Assembly: GCF_030867095.1 (NCBI RefSeq)
Contig: NC_081824.1
Coordinates: forward strand, 345,644,203-345,708,202
Direction of reading: 5' to 3'
Length of the DNA: 64,000 nucleotides
From: Alligator mississippiensis
Taxonomy: Eukaryota > Chordata > Crocodylia > Alligatoridae
Shown: piece by piece, positions 44,834 through 55,666 of the stretch
Layout: each line of letters opens with the position of its first letter
Numbering within the stretch: position 1 is the stretch's first letter
Position numbers and translations under genes: made by a program
Notes under the pieces: model-generated
Seen by the model: only the letters and a program-made list of their open reading frames with translations
Databases searched by the model: none
What the model was told of the DNA's origin: nothing

Positions 44834-47640
44834 AGGCTAGGTATTGACGCTACATTAAATGCAGGTGAAGCACACAGAAAGCGCTTTAAAGCTGTAACAG
44901 AACAGAAGTTCACAGAACTTAAAGTGCTTTAAAAATGGTGGATCCTGTGCCAAGTTAACCCTTGATGGATTCATACATTCATAGACATTAGGGCTGGAAG
45001 GGACCCTGAAGGATCATCAAGTCCAGCCTCCTGCCCCAGGGGCAGGAAGTCAGCAGGGATCATAGGATCCCAGCAAGGTAAACATCCAAATGTGTCTTGG
45101 AGGCATTCAGTGTAGGTGCTTGAACCACCTCTGGCAGCATTCTATTCCAAACCTTGGGGGCTCGGACAGTAAAGAAGTTCTTCCTTATGTCCAGCCTGAA
45201 TTGGTCGTGGCAGAGTTTGTGACCGTTCGGTCTTGTCATTCCTTGGGGTGCTCTGGTGAACAGACGTTCCCCCAGATCCTGGTGAACACCCCTGATAAAC
45301 TTAGAGGTGACCACCAGATTGCCCTGAGCCTGCACTTTTCTAGGCTGAAGAGTCCCATGGCTCTCAGCCTCTCATCATAAGGTCTATTTTCCTGACCTCT
45401 GATCATGCGCATGGCTCTCCTCTGCACTCTCTCAAGCTTCTCCACATCCTTTTTGAATTGTGGAGCCCAAAACTGGACGCAGTACTCCAGCTGCGGCCTC
45501 ACCAAGGCCAAGTACAACAGGAGAATGACGTCCCAGGATTTGCTTGAGAAGCATCTATGGATGCAAGCCAGCGTTTTACTTGCTTTACTAACCGCAGCAT
45601 CACATTGAAGGCTCATGTTCATCTTGTGGTCAATCATGACCCCCAAGTCCTTTTCATCTGTAGTGCTAACCAGCGTAGCACTGCCTAGCCTATAAGGATG
45701 CTTCAGGTTTTTCCTTCCAGGGTGGAGAACTTTGCATTTTTTGGTGTTAAACACCATCAGGTTCTCGTCCGCCCATTTCATGAGCCTGTCAAGATCTGCC
45801 TGGATCACCCTCCTGTCCTCGGGTGTGGATGCTTTACCCCAGAGTTTGGTGTCATCGGCGAGCTTGGCGAGCCTGCTTCTGACACCTATGTCTACATCAT
45901 TGATGAAGACGTTAAAAAGTATAGGCCCTAGGACAGAGCCTTGAGGGACCCCACTGGTCACAGTGCACCACGATGATCGACTTCCATCAACCACCACCCT
46001 CTGGGTCCTACCGTGGAGCCAATTCCCCAGTGGATTGTGGTGTGGTCGAGGCCACAGTTAGCCAGTTTTGTCAAGAGGTGATCATGAGATACCAGTTCGA
46101 AGGCTTTTTTAAAGTCAAGGTATATGACATCAATCTCTTCCCCCTTGTCCAGGTGATAGGTCACCTGGTCATAAAAGGAAATGAGATTGGTCAAACAAGA
46201 CCTACCCACAACAAACCCATACTGGGTGTCCCTCAGGATATTGCTGTCAGCTAGTCTGTTAAGGATGGCCTCTTTGATAATCTTTTCCAAGACCTTTGCC
46301 AGGATAGAGGTCAGGCTGATGGGCCTGTAGTTTGCCGGATCTACTTTCCTCCCTGTCTTGAAGATAGGTACCATACTGGCCTTCTTCCAATCTTCGGGCA
46401 CTTCACCAGAGCACCAGGAGTTCTCAAAGATCTGTGCCAGAGGCTGAGCTACGATGCTTGCCAGCTTCTTGAGTACCCTTGGGTGTAAACTGTCAGGGCT
46501 GGCTGACTTAAAGGTATCCAGCCTGTCAAGTTGTTCCTTCGATGGAGGGTAAGGAGTGTCCCTTTCCCGGGCCTCCCTGACCCACAGTGGGCAGGGTAAT
46601 CCCATGGGACTGGTGAAAAACTGATGCAAAGTACCCATTAAGCAAGTTTGCTTTTTCATGGGCATCAGTTGTCAGTTGTCCCATTGTCAAATGTGGTGTT
46701 AGATTAAAGCACTTTAGGTTAGAGTGCTTTTTGAACATCTGTACCATATCCATTGCACTTCAATGTTGGTCGCATTCTGTTGGCATCCCAGAGGCCCCTT
46801 TCTGGGTGGCTTGCTCGACTGGTCCAGTGTTTGTCTGCTGGAGGTGGGCAAGCACTGGCTCAGCCCCACCTCCAGGCTGTCACAGGAAGGAGACAGAAAA
46901 TGCTCTGTCTCTCCTCTGCATTGCCTGGGGGGAAGGCGGGAGGGGGGTTGGAACAGAGCCCCCGTTCCATGTGGGCTCCCCCAGACTTCTGTGTTGGCTC
47001 TTGGGTGGGGGCAAACATGTCTGCATGACACAGGGACTTTCTGCCCCTAACCCCAGTTCCCAGCATGGTAAAAAGCTGGGCCAGCCAGTCTCATGCTGCA
47101 GCTGCTGGCCATGTAGACTTAGCCCGGCCCCAAAACACCTGATCCAGCAATTTGGAGAGGCCCGTATGGCAGGTGGGGATCCTCCCTTCCCTTCCCCCCC
47201 TCTCCATCCCAGCCTCTTGACAGCTGCAGAAGGAGCTGCAGCATGAGACTGGCCAGACTGGTTTTTGGCCATGCCAGGAACTGGGGGTTGCCGAAGGGAC
47301 TTCCCCTTGCTGTGCAGACCCACATGGACCCAGCCCAGTCCCCCCAGTACGTGACTCAGCAATCTGGGGCAGAGGGGGCTCCCCCCACCTCTCTCCCCTT
47401 CCCATTTACTGCTGACAGTTGCCAGTGGTGGGGAGGTTTGGGAGAGGGGCTGCTCCAGCAGCTTCCTGGCAGGCATGCAGGAATGTCCCTTGCCTGCTGG
47501 CCTTGGCCAGTGTGGGCAGGCTCCAAGCCTCTCCCCTCCCCGCCACCCCCCCCCCCCCCAATTGAGCAGCAAATGTCTGTTCAGTTCACTCCTGCTTTAA
47601 CTTAAAGTGGTTTAAGTAAAGAATGATAGTTAGAACCCTT
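44834..47640. mobile_element. Non-autonomous element split by a CR1 insertion
   Basis: The left piece (44834-44965) has gctgtaacagaacagaagtt and aaagtgctttaaa, like the 35-450 and 26150-28445 elements. After the CR1, the right piece (about 46695-47640) resumes with attaaagcactttagg and ends gctttaacttaaagtggtttaag. The GC-rich interior gives long chance open frames on both strands. Confidence 0.5.
44970..46755 (-). mobile_element. CR1 LINE, longest copy, minus strand, broken reverse transcriptase
   Basis: The 3' tail complement is at 44970-45010 (tcatagacattagggctggaaggg). Reading leftward from 46753, the remains in order are a pre-RT segment (NLLNGYFASVF), then NYRPISLTSILAKVLEKII, YGFVVGRSCLTNL, DVIYLDFKKAFELVSHDHLL, GVPQGSVLGPILFNVFIND, LADDTKLWG, KCKVLHPGRKN and VRPQLEYCVQFWAP. 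The coding parts at 46665-45958 and 45997-45236 are in different frames, so a frameshift breaks the protein, and the endonuclease is missing. The 3' UTR lies at 45335-44970. Confidence 0.95.
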
Positions 47641-50190
47641 CAGTCAGGGGCTTTTTGAATGTTTGTTCTTAGCCTTAGTGTTTACAGATCCCAGAACCAT
47701 AGAAAGCCCCACCCCATTCATCTCAGTCCACTGTGAAGCCAAATTTAAGCCATATTTCTACAAGTCTAGGAAATACATTTCTAACATATTTCAGTGTAAT
47801 GATTAAATATATACCTTGCCTTTTGAAGGAATTACTTTGTCATCTTCAATTTTGGTGCTTCCACTCTGCCTGCCCCTCCCCTCCCCTCCCCTCTTACTCA
47901 CTTTTTCCTCTGGGATTTTCACCTTTCTCCCCTTTGGGCTGGATCAATAAATCTCTTTACTTCCCTTTCGTCTCTGCCAGGTCAGTGACCTCTGAGGATT
48001 TATGACAACACACTTCCCTCTACGTTCTTCTTCTCTCTCTGATTTTAATGACCTTATTTTCACATTACTCAAACTTATATTAACCCAATATGGAGTGCTT
48101 GGGTTCCATTCCTCTTGCACTAATACTTTAAAAACAGCATAACATATAAGATCATTATTCATGAAGAGCATTGTTTCTCTTCCATAGCTACATACTTGCA
48201 GATGTTCCTCCCTTCCCAGCAGGCTGATCAAGGGAGTGCTCATGTAGGATGATAAGAAAAGATAAAAATGGTGTTTATCTAAAGTATTCCTTCTTCAGAC
48301 ACCTGCAGAAGACTGGGATTTCCAGCCCCAAGGCAGGGCACGTCTAGATCTATAACCCTAAGTCAGCAACTGGAAGACTGGCCACTCCATAAATGGGAGA
48401 CTTGGGTTATAAACCTGTATGCCTGGCAGGATTTGAGACTGCATGTTGTACCTCCCAGGAGCATGCCCTAATCACCTGGCTAGAGGCTATGTTGGACTGA
48501 GGCCTTCTATTAAAACTCTCTTTCTACTGACAGGTATGCCCTAGTCACCATATGAGAGAGAGGGTGCATCCACACTAGATGCTTGATGTGCAGTAAACTA
48601 ATTATCTGCTTTAGCATGCACAGCAAACCCCATGCTAATACCCTAAAGCTCAGTAGTATTAGTCTCCTGTGCATTGTCACACAAAAAGTGTGGAGCTGTG
48701 CTAATTCACAGTATAGCAGTATACTGCACATTTATTTAGTACTTGATTATACAAGTACTAAATAAATTTAACTTAACTAAATTTAACTAAATAAACTTTC
48801 CTTAGCTTGAGGGGCCCTCATGTATCCTGTTACATTTCTTTCCCTTAGAGAGGGACTTCTGGTCTTTGCTTCCAATGCTGTTTATGAATTTTATTCAATG
48901 ACTCTTTTAACATAATCAGTCCTTAGAGCAGAATTCAGAACTACCCTTCCCCACTACTCAGAGTGGCTAAAGAACCAGGGGTCTCTTTGTGTGGGCAATA
49001 AATCTTGATTTTCTTTCTGTCCAACACATTATCATGCAAAACTGGGAAATAGCATTTCAAACCTTGTCAGGCTGACGAGTGTCTAGAAACTGGTTTCCTG
49101 CTTCTGGGAAATAAGCAGTGCATTAACTGCCTGAAACCCCAATCTGTGCTTTTGAATGAAAATGGACATTGATGCTGACTTCAGACTAAATCAGAGGTGC
49201 AGAAACTTTCGTGAGCCAGAGCTAATTTTATCAGATGCTACAAAAGGACATGCACAGAGAAGGCATTTCCCACCATTTTTAGGGATAATAGAAAAGAGCT
49301 CTTGCTGCTGTTTTCAAATAGTTTTTGTCTGTTTTTTGGTTTTTTTTGCAGTAAGATACTGTTGCAAGTAATACAAAGCATGACCCTGTTCTTTAAAAGT
49401 TTTATTTATTTGAATATCATGTTAATCATGAAGAGGGAAGCCATGAATAAGTAATGTCAATTATCCCTTTAAAGCTCAGCGAAAATGCAGTGTTTGAGAT
49501 TAGTGGTGAAATACTGGCCTAATTGAAGCCAGTGGAACAGTTCTGATGGGCTTCAAATGTAACAGGATTTCATGTATATCATATAGCCACACAAGCAGAA
49601 TAAATTTTAAAAATCCCTGAAAAATGTTTTAGAGCATTAAAATAATATATTGGGACTATTTTCATTGTATCCATACTGCAATGAAGTCCCAGTGCTTCAA
49701 AAATGTATATAAGCATTTTGCTTAACTAAAACCAGAAGTGCACGAATGTTTCCAGTTATTGTGAGTCAAATTGTATCAGATTGGGGCAGATGCATCAAAA
49801 CCTTTTAAGTTGCTTCACTTAGCTTATTTTATTATTATGCCTGGGGTGGGGAGGCACAGTCTGACAGTCTGTCAGTGACTGTGATCATTTAGAGCTAGAT
49901 TCAAGGAGTGGATGTTTCTTTGCAGGAGTGAACAACCTGTGGCATGTGTGCCACAAGTGTCACTGGCAGCCTGTGTGTGTGGCAAACGGTAGACCAAGGA
50001 GGGAAAGGCAGCACAAGGACAGGCATGGCAGGAAGCAGAAGGCAGAGTAGCAGATTGGGCAGGAAAAGGAGATTGGAGTGACACTTGGGGAGGATAGTAC
50101 AGGGCTAATTTGTGGCATGCCTGCCAAAAAGACTGGCTCTTGCTGTGCTATTGCCAGGTTGGGAATGTCTCACGTTTCAACAGTATAGAT
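47641..50190. other. Intergenic; SINE and MITE stubs
   Basis: A tRNA-like SINE lies on the minus strand at about 48350-48500 (A box from tagccaggtgattagggc). A MITE left end, gggtgcatccacactag, is at 48563. An old repeat lies near 49175-49260 (ttatcagatgctacaaaagg). A fragment near 49926-50145 (caacctgtggcatgtgtgcca) is related to the element at 55413. No gene is recognised. Confidence 0.5.
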
Positions 50191-50484
50191 CAGTGATTCT
50201 CATGGGTAGCTCTAGATCCTTTCAAAAGTGTTGCAGGATGTTGTGTGCATATATGATTCACAAGATAAAACAAGTTTTTACATATTTAGGAATCAATAGT
50301 GTTGAAAACTTTCTGATCTGCTGTGCTTTTTTCTGGGTTCTTTGCAACAGAAAAACCATTCTACTGTTTTACTGCAGTAAAAAAAGAAGTGAAAACTAAG
50401 AGCTGAGGGATACCTTGAGTCTACCAAGGGGTGCTTCGAATCTATCAAGGGGTACCTCAAGTCTATGAAGGTTGAGAACCACTG
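50191..50484. mobile_element. hAT-like element (294 bp)
   Basis: The ends cagtgattctcatggg and ggttgagaaccactg are the classic hAT CAGTGGTTCTCAA type. The flanks gtatagat / gtgtagag agree at 6 of 8 positions. Confidence 0.75.
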
Positions 50485-50587
50485 GTGTAGAGTTTTCTCT
50501 TCAAGAATTGGAGTGTCAAGATGGATCTGAACTTCAGCTCTTGACTGGCCCCTGATGGACTCTGTCCTGAATTTCAAGTTATAAAAA

Positions 50588-50880
50588 ATCATAGACAAGT
50601 AGAGCTGGAAGGGACCTCCATAGGTCATCTAGTCCATCCTGCATGAGGCAGGGTCATTCCTATCCTACATACATACATATATGTGTAGCTAGTTAGATAG
50701 TTACATATAGATATACAGTTATAGTTGGATACAGACATACATATAGGTGCATAATTATAGTTAGACAGAGATAGCACAGGCCTTCCTAAAAGCAAGTCCC
50801 AAACCATCCTATACAAATCCATAATCTAACCTTTTAGTAAAACTACCTTCAGCCCTGACACAACACAAGACATAACACCC
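50588..50880 (-). mobile_element. CR1 LINE 3' end with ATAC/GATA microsatellite insertion
   Basis: atcatagacaagtagagctggaagggacctc is the CR1 tail complement, and aagtcccaaaccatcc near 50790 resumes CR1-like sequence. Between them (about 50660-50765) is a tetranucleotide-rich run (tacatacatacatat, gttagatagttacatagata). Confidence 0.75.
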
Positions 50881-50949
50881 TAACCTGCCACAGGCAAAGC
50901 AGGGAACCATGGCAGCCAATGTCCTGCTTCTATAAAACCCTGTTTATAT

Positions 50950-51500
50950 ACATTCAAGCACAGGCGATGCATAGATGACATGGGGGCGGGGGGGCATGTG
51001 CCCCCCCTGACCGGGCCATTCCTGCTGGCGGTGGCATCAGTGGGTGCTCAGTGTGTCCCCTCTGCAGTGACGTACCGAAGGGGGTGCAGAGGTTTGGTCC
51101 CCTGGTGGCACTTCCGGTTTCGCCACTGGGGCTTTCAGGTTTCCCCCCTCCCACTCAGTGATTGGCTGCCGGGGAACCCCTCCTCCCCCCACTCTGCAAT
51201 CAGCTGCTCTGTGATCGGACCCCCCCACTCAGCGATTTGGTGCTCCCCCAGATCAGGAGGTACCAGTCTCCTATGCATTCAAGAAATCCAATGCTATGGC
51301 CCCTGCTACAGAGGAAGGCAGAACACCCCCTCCCTCCTCCCCCCCCCAGTCTGTACTAATCTGACCATGGGGTACAATTCCTTCCTGATCCCAAATGTGG
51401 GGATTCATCTGACCCTGAGTGGAGGGGCAAGATCCTCTAGCCAGGAACCTCCAGCTTTCAACCCCGCTTTGATTCCTGGTCCACCCAAAGTTTAAGAACA
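50950..51500 (-). mobile_element. GC-rich MITE block and CR1-like fragment
   Basis: The block at 50960-51250 has C/G runs and gatgcatagatgac / ggcatgtgcccccc, like 9428-9605 and 52112-52399. At 51355-51500 the phrases ggtacaattccttcctgatccc and tgaccctgagtggagg are a CR1 3' UTR on the minus strand. Confidence 0.55.
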
Positions 51501-52111
51501 AGTGTCTAGTTGTGACAGTAGCATTTCTATTCAGGGAGCAGAGAGGAGTTGACTGACTTTGTGGCCCATTATCATCTACCTGATCCCTTCTAAACTCTGC
51601 AGGCCACTGGTGTTAACCACCCTCTATCCCTTTCAGTGGCTTCAATGCTCCTCCACTCAAGCTGGCCTTTCTTTTGCAACTCTGTTGCCTGGTCATTGCT
51701 CCTAGTCAGGAAGCTCTTACTTCACAGCCCCATCACTTGTTTTTAACTCATTTCAGTGCAGTGATATTTGTTTTTGCTTCTATCTTAAACCCAGTAGCAC
51801 AACCCTGGGCTGTGAGTAAACCTAGTTTCTTTGCACCTGGAGAAAACTAGGTGCTGCTGTTGCTGTTGTCTTCCCCTCATAAGCTATGGGCCTTATGAGG
51901 ACAGGTTGTGAGAACTGGGCTTACTTAGTCTGGAGAAGAGTGAGGATTTAATAGCAACCTTCAACTGCCTGAAGGGTGGTTACAAAAAGGATGGAGCTAG
52001 GCTGTTCCTGGTGGTGGCAGATGACAGGACAAGGGGCAATGGTCTCAAGTTGAAGCAAGGGAAGTTTGGGTTATATATGAGGAAAAATGTCCTCAGGATG
52101 AGGGTTGTAAA

Positions 52112-52399
52112 CATGAACGGTGCATGCCCCCAGAGGCTGGGGGAGGCACAGTGACCACCCACAGCTGGTGGTGATGGTGGCGGTGGTGAGGGGGACGGTG
52201 GGTGGTGAGCAGCGGTTTACAATCACCCGCAGATGCAGCCAGCGGTGTTGGTAGCAAGTTGGGGGGGGAGGAGGGGAGTGGTGAGCAGTGACTTACCACA
52301 GGTGCCACCAGCAGCGTCGGTGGTGCTTTTTGCAGGGGGTACATCACCCATCTCAGGGGGTGTACATGCCCCTGTGTGCACCTCTTATGCATTGCCAAT
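52112..52399. mobile_element. GC-rich MITE inserted in CR1, 9-bp duplication
   Basis: The flanks ggttgtaaa at 52103-52111 and 52400-52408 are identical. In intact CR1 the phrase ggttgtaaatcactggaa is continuous, so the boundaries are secure. The interior has tggtggtgatggtgg runs and gtgcatgcccc / ggtgtacatgcccc near its ends. Confidence 0.8.
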
Positions 52400-52540
52400 G
52401 GTTGTAAATCACTGGAACAGGTACCCGGAGAGGTTGTGGACTCTCCATGCCTGGAGATATTTAAGACCTGGCTAGACAAAGCCTCGAGCGGGATGATATA
52501 TTTGAGGATGATCCTCCTTTGAGCAGGAGGTTGGACTAGA

Positions 52541-52796
52541 CCAGTGTTTCTGAACCCATGGGTCGTGACCCAAAAGTGGGTTGTGAGGATATATGAAGAT
52601 CTCAAACAAACTCTAAAAATGGATTCTCCTTTAAAAGAGAAAAATGTGGGAAACAGTGGCTTTTCCCTTGTGGGCTGGCAGAGTCCCAGCCTGCTGCCCC
52701 ACACGCTGTGGGGCTGGCGCCTGGAGGCAGTGGGTGAGGAGCCGCCATTGATGGTTACAAATGGGTCCTGGTGCACAGAGGGTTGAGAGCCACTGG
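52541..52796. mobile_element. hAT-like element inserted in CR1
   Basis: The left end ccagtgtttctgaacccatgg and the right end gggttgagagccactgg are inverted ends of the CAGTGGTTCTCAA type. The phrase gggtcgtgacccaaaa is typical of these elements. The flanks ggactaga / ggactaaa derive from the CR1 sequence ggactagatg. Confidence 0.85.
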
Positions 52797-52919
52797 ACTA
52801 AATGCCCTCCCGAGGACATGTGCTATGTGCACCCCTTCTCAAAGCCTGATCCTGCCATGGGGGAAGCACGAGTGTGCCAGGCTGATCCGGGCCGTGCCAG
52901 GCCGCAGGTGTTTTGCTTT

Positions 52920-53470
52920 AAACCCTCTCGTCTCTTGCCCCCCGCTGCCTGCCTGCCCGGGCGGGAGGCGGCCGTGCGCCGGGCCATGCCGCCCCGCTGC
53001 CGGCTCGGGGTGGGGCCCAGGTGCGGAGGCGGCCGCAGCAGCAGCAGGAGGAGGAGGAGGAGCGGCGGCAGCAGCAGCAGGAGCAGGTGCCGGCGCCGCC
53101 CGGGGAGAGGAGCCGGCGCCGGGGCAGGGAGCACCATGGGCAGCTGCCACCACCGCCTGCTCCCGCTGCTGCTGCTGCCGCCGCTGCTGGCCCGGGCCGC
53201 GGAGCTCCGCGTCGCCCCCGCCGCCGCCTCCTCGGCCCCTGCCGCGCTCCCGGCCACGGGCGCCGGCCCCCTGCAGACGCCGGCCGAGGACACCCGGCTG
53301 CACGTCTTCACGCTGGACTACCCGCACGTGCAGGTGCCCTTCGAGATCACCCTCTGGATCCTGCTGGCCTCGCTGGCCAAGATCGGTGAGTGCCGCCCGC
53401 CCCTGCAGCGCCTCGGCTCGCGCGGGCCTGGAGGGGCTGCCGGACGGGCCAGCTGAGCAGTGACGGAGCG
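52920..53470 (+). promoter_or_regulatory. SLC9A2: CpG-rich promoter island of SLC9A2
   Basis: Base composition changes abruptly from AT-rich DNA to strongly GC-rich DNA with dense CpG, covering the 5' leader, exon 1 and the start of intron 1. This is the only clear CpG island in the window. No TATA box is apparent, which is usual for such promoters. The 5' leader contains purine-rich trinucleotide runs (CAG/GAG/CGG types) at about 53034-53090. The transcription start cannot be placed from sequence alone. Confidence 0.8.
53136..53385 (+). CDS. SLC9A2: SLC9A2 (NHE2) exon 1, start of coding region
   Basis: This exon encodes 83 residues of sodium/proton exchanger 2, an apical plasma-membrane antiporter of epithelia. 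The chosen ATG at 53136 sits in an optimal context (A at -3, G at +4). It is followed directly by a leucine-rich hydrophobic stretch ([12 protein letters not shown], about residues 7-18) that fits a signal sequence or first membrane segment. A Pro/Ala-rich linker follows. Next comes [20 protein letters not shown] and LASLAKIG, nearly identical to mammalian NHE2 ([15 protein letters not shown] as I recall). NHE4 has a different string at this point (DYDYVQIPYEVTLW). The donor GTGAGT at 53386 is strong and leaves phase 1. An in-frame ATG also exists at 52986 (see findings). Confidence 0.95.
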
Positions 53471-53479
53471 GGGGGGCAT

Positions 53480-54178
53480 TGGCTTAGAGGCTTGCTTTCA
53501 GGAAGTCTTGTGCCATCTCTAACTAGAACTGCACAGCTGTCAATGTATGGCTGGATCTAGCTGTGACTGGGTATCCATATGTCACTAACCATCTAATTAT
53601 AACTAGACAGCTAGAAATGCATGGCTATAGCTAGCTATAATTGTCCATCTATATGTAATGCACTGTAACTAGACAGCTAGAAATTCATGGCTGTAGCTCA
53701 CTGTAACTGTACATCTACACGTAATTCACTAACTAGACATCTATAGGTCTGTCCTATTAAATTCTAATTGTCGCACTCTATTTCAGGCAGTCCTTTCACA
53801 TGTAGTGACGTGAAGAGATGGACCTTTATAGAGTAACTAAATAATATAGGTAGGTAGGTAATTTAGTTGGTGGCTTGCTTCCAGGAAAGTTTGTGCTACT
53901 TCTTTGTAACTCAATAACTACGTATGTATAGCTGTATCAAAGTATAACATAGCTATATCTAACTAGTTATAATAGCTGTATCTAACTACAGTATATACGT
54001 CTGTCTGTATATGTATATGTATCGGCCTTGTTGCATTCTAATTGCTGCACTCTAGGCAGTCCTTTCACAGAAAGTAACATGAAGAGCTGAATCTTTATAG
54101 ACTAACTAAATAATGCAGATACTTAGATAGTCGGTAGATAAATAGCTAGATAATTTAGTGACTTACTTTCAGGAAAGA

Positions 54179-54220
<42 letters not shown>

Positions 54221-54600
54221 ATCTTAGATATATAGCACTTGCTTTTCTTGCTTTGCTTACCTACCCATCTATATTATTTAGTTTAATAAACATGTGCATC
54301 TTCACTTCACTTGCAGTAAAAGGGCAGCCTAGAGTAGGGTGCAGTGATTTAGAATGCAGTTGGATGGAAGGATGGGACCAGTTTTCCTGAAAGCAAGCCA
54401 TGAACTAAATTATCTATTTCCCTACCTACCTATATTAGTTAATCTATAAAGGTGCATGTCTTCTCTTCACTCTCTGTGAATGGACAGCCTAGAGCAGAGT
54501 GTAGCTGTTAGAATGCAATAGCAGAGATATAGATAGCACAAACTTTCCTGAAAGCAAGCCCCTAATTAAATTATCTATCCACCTTTCCATATTATGTACT
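53480..54600. repeat. Direct-plus-inverted repeat array in SLC9A2 intron 1
   Basis: The units carry a cttgctttcaggaaag head, and aactaaataat and agtcctttcacagaaagt bodies. They occur directly near 53485, 53745-53905 and 54030-54180, then inverted near 54300-54420 and 54425-54600 (tttcctgaaagcaagcc, gggcagcctagagtag). Within the left part, a roughly 70-bp unit (taactagacagctagaaatgcatgg) is tandem at 53535-53740. The centre of symmetry is near the (CT)n run. Confidence 0.8.
54182..54219. repeat. (CT)n microsatellite
   Basis: Uninterrupted CT dinucleotides, at the centre of the inverted array. Confidence 0.97.
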
Positions 54601-55412
54601 TAGTGCATCTCTACACTGCCTTCTGACTGACTTCAGACTAAATGGGCTAATTCCCTCTCTACCTTTCTCTTCCACTGTTAAAACCTGGCAGTACAGCTGC
54701 CCTGTCTCCTCTCACCCCCAGTCTGTTGTGAAGGAGAATCTATCAAGTGGCCCCTCATTCAGGAGTTCTGCTTTGTGTTTGGCTCTGCCTGCCGAGCAGA
54801 AAGAGACACTGAAGCTCCTAAGCAATTGTCTTCTCATAAAGGGTGGGGAAAAAATCTATATTGCTGCATATTGTGCCTCTGATGGCTCATTTGGCCAATA
54901 CCCAGTTGGATATGAACCCCAGGGTGATTTGCTTTTGTTCTGTCCTGGTCTCATTTTGCACTCTGTTGCTTTATTCAGTGAGAAACAAGCCATTGCAGAG
55001 TGGATTTTCACTCTGATGGGTACAGTGAAAGCTGCTTGGATAAAGGATAACTCTTCGAAGAGTCCCTGAAAAACAAGCACTGGAGGGATTGTCTTTTATT
55101 GCTTATTGGCGGGTAATTTGATGTTTTTGCATGCCTGTTGGCTAGCAGAGAATTTGGGTTACTTCAAGCAAAGTAGTAAGAATGGAAAGATTTCTCTATC
55201 ATTAGAAATTGTGCCAAGAATAGTTAAAGGAGATATACACTTTAAATTATTTGATTACAAAATAAGAAGAACAGCACTGAAAAAACAAGAATTTCATTCA
55301 TCCATGTGTGTTAACGTACAAATGGCATGCATCCCTTCAGCTTTGTTTCCCTGCATTCACATTTATATGTACTGCTGTATGAATTTTACATGCTCAGTTC
55401 CATGACTTAAAA

Positions 55413-55666
55413 CAGTGGGGGACAAACCTGTTTTGGGGACAAACGTCATACCCTGCCTGAGTGCCACTCTGATTCCTTCCCCTTAACTGATCGGCTGCTT
55501 GGGTTTCTGCTCCCTGCCCTGTGCTCCCTGCCTGATCTGATGCTCTGCTTTCTGCTCCCTGGCCTATCTACCACTGTGCTGCCAGTCCCCTCCCCAATCT
55601 GCTGTATGCCACATGGAGGCTGCCCATACCACTTGTGGTACACATGCTACAGGTTGGGTACCCCTG
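55413..55666. mobile_element. hAT-like element (254 bp)
   Basis: The ends cagtgggggacaaacctg and caggttgggtacccctg are inverted. The flanks acttaaaa / gcttaaaa at 55405-55412 and 55667-55674 agree at 7 of 8. The interior is C/T-rich. Confidence 0.82.

Larger units (their letters stand above)
51893..52820 (+). mobile_element. CR1 LINE fragment, + strand, carrying two later insertions
   Basis: aggacaggttgtgagaactgggcttacttagtctggagaagag, atggtctcaagttgaagcaag and, after the first insertion, aatcactggaacaggtacc and gagcaggaggttggactaga are successive CR1 segments. The first insert is at 52112-52399, and a hAT-like element follows at 52541-52796. CR1 resumes as ctaaatgccctcccgagg. Its end lies about 100 bases before the SLC9A2 CpG island. 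Confidence 0.88.

Noticed and set aside
46731..47605. Frames of 171 and 230 residues on both strands
   Set aside because: GC-rich interior of a non-autonomous element; no splice or domain evidence.
52093..52776. 227-residue minus-strand frame
   Set aside because: Crosses a MITE, CR1 and a hAT-like element; pure transposon antisense.
52823..53327. Minus-strand frames of 162 residues opposite SLC9A2 exon 1
   Set aside because: Shadow of GC-rich coding and leader sequence; no homology.
54728..55069. 113-residue frame in SLC9A2 intron 1
   Set aside because: No recognisable family and no supporting splice signals; could be chance. It was the least easy to dismiss.
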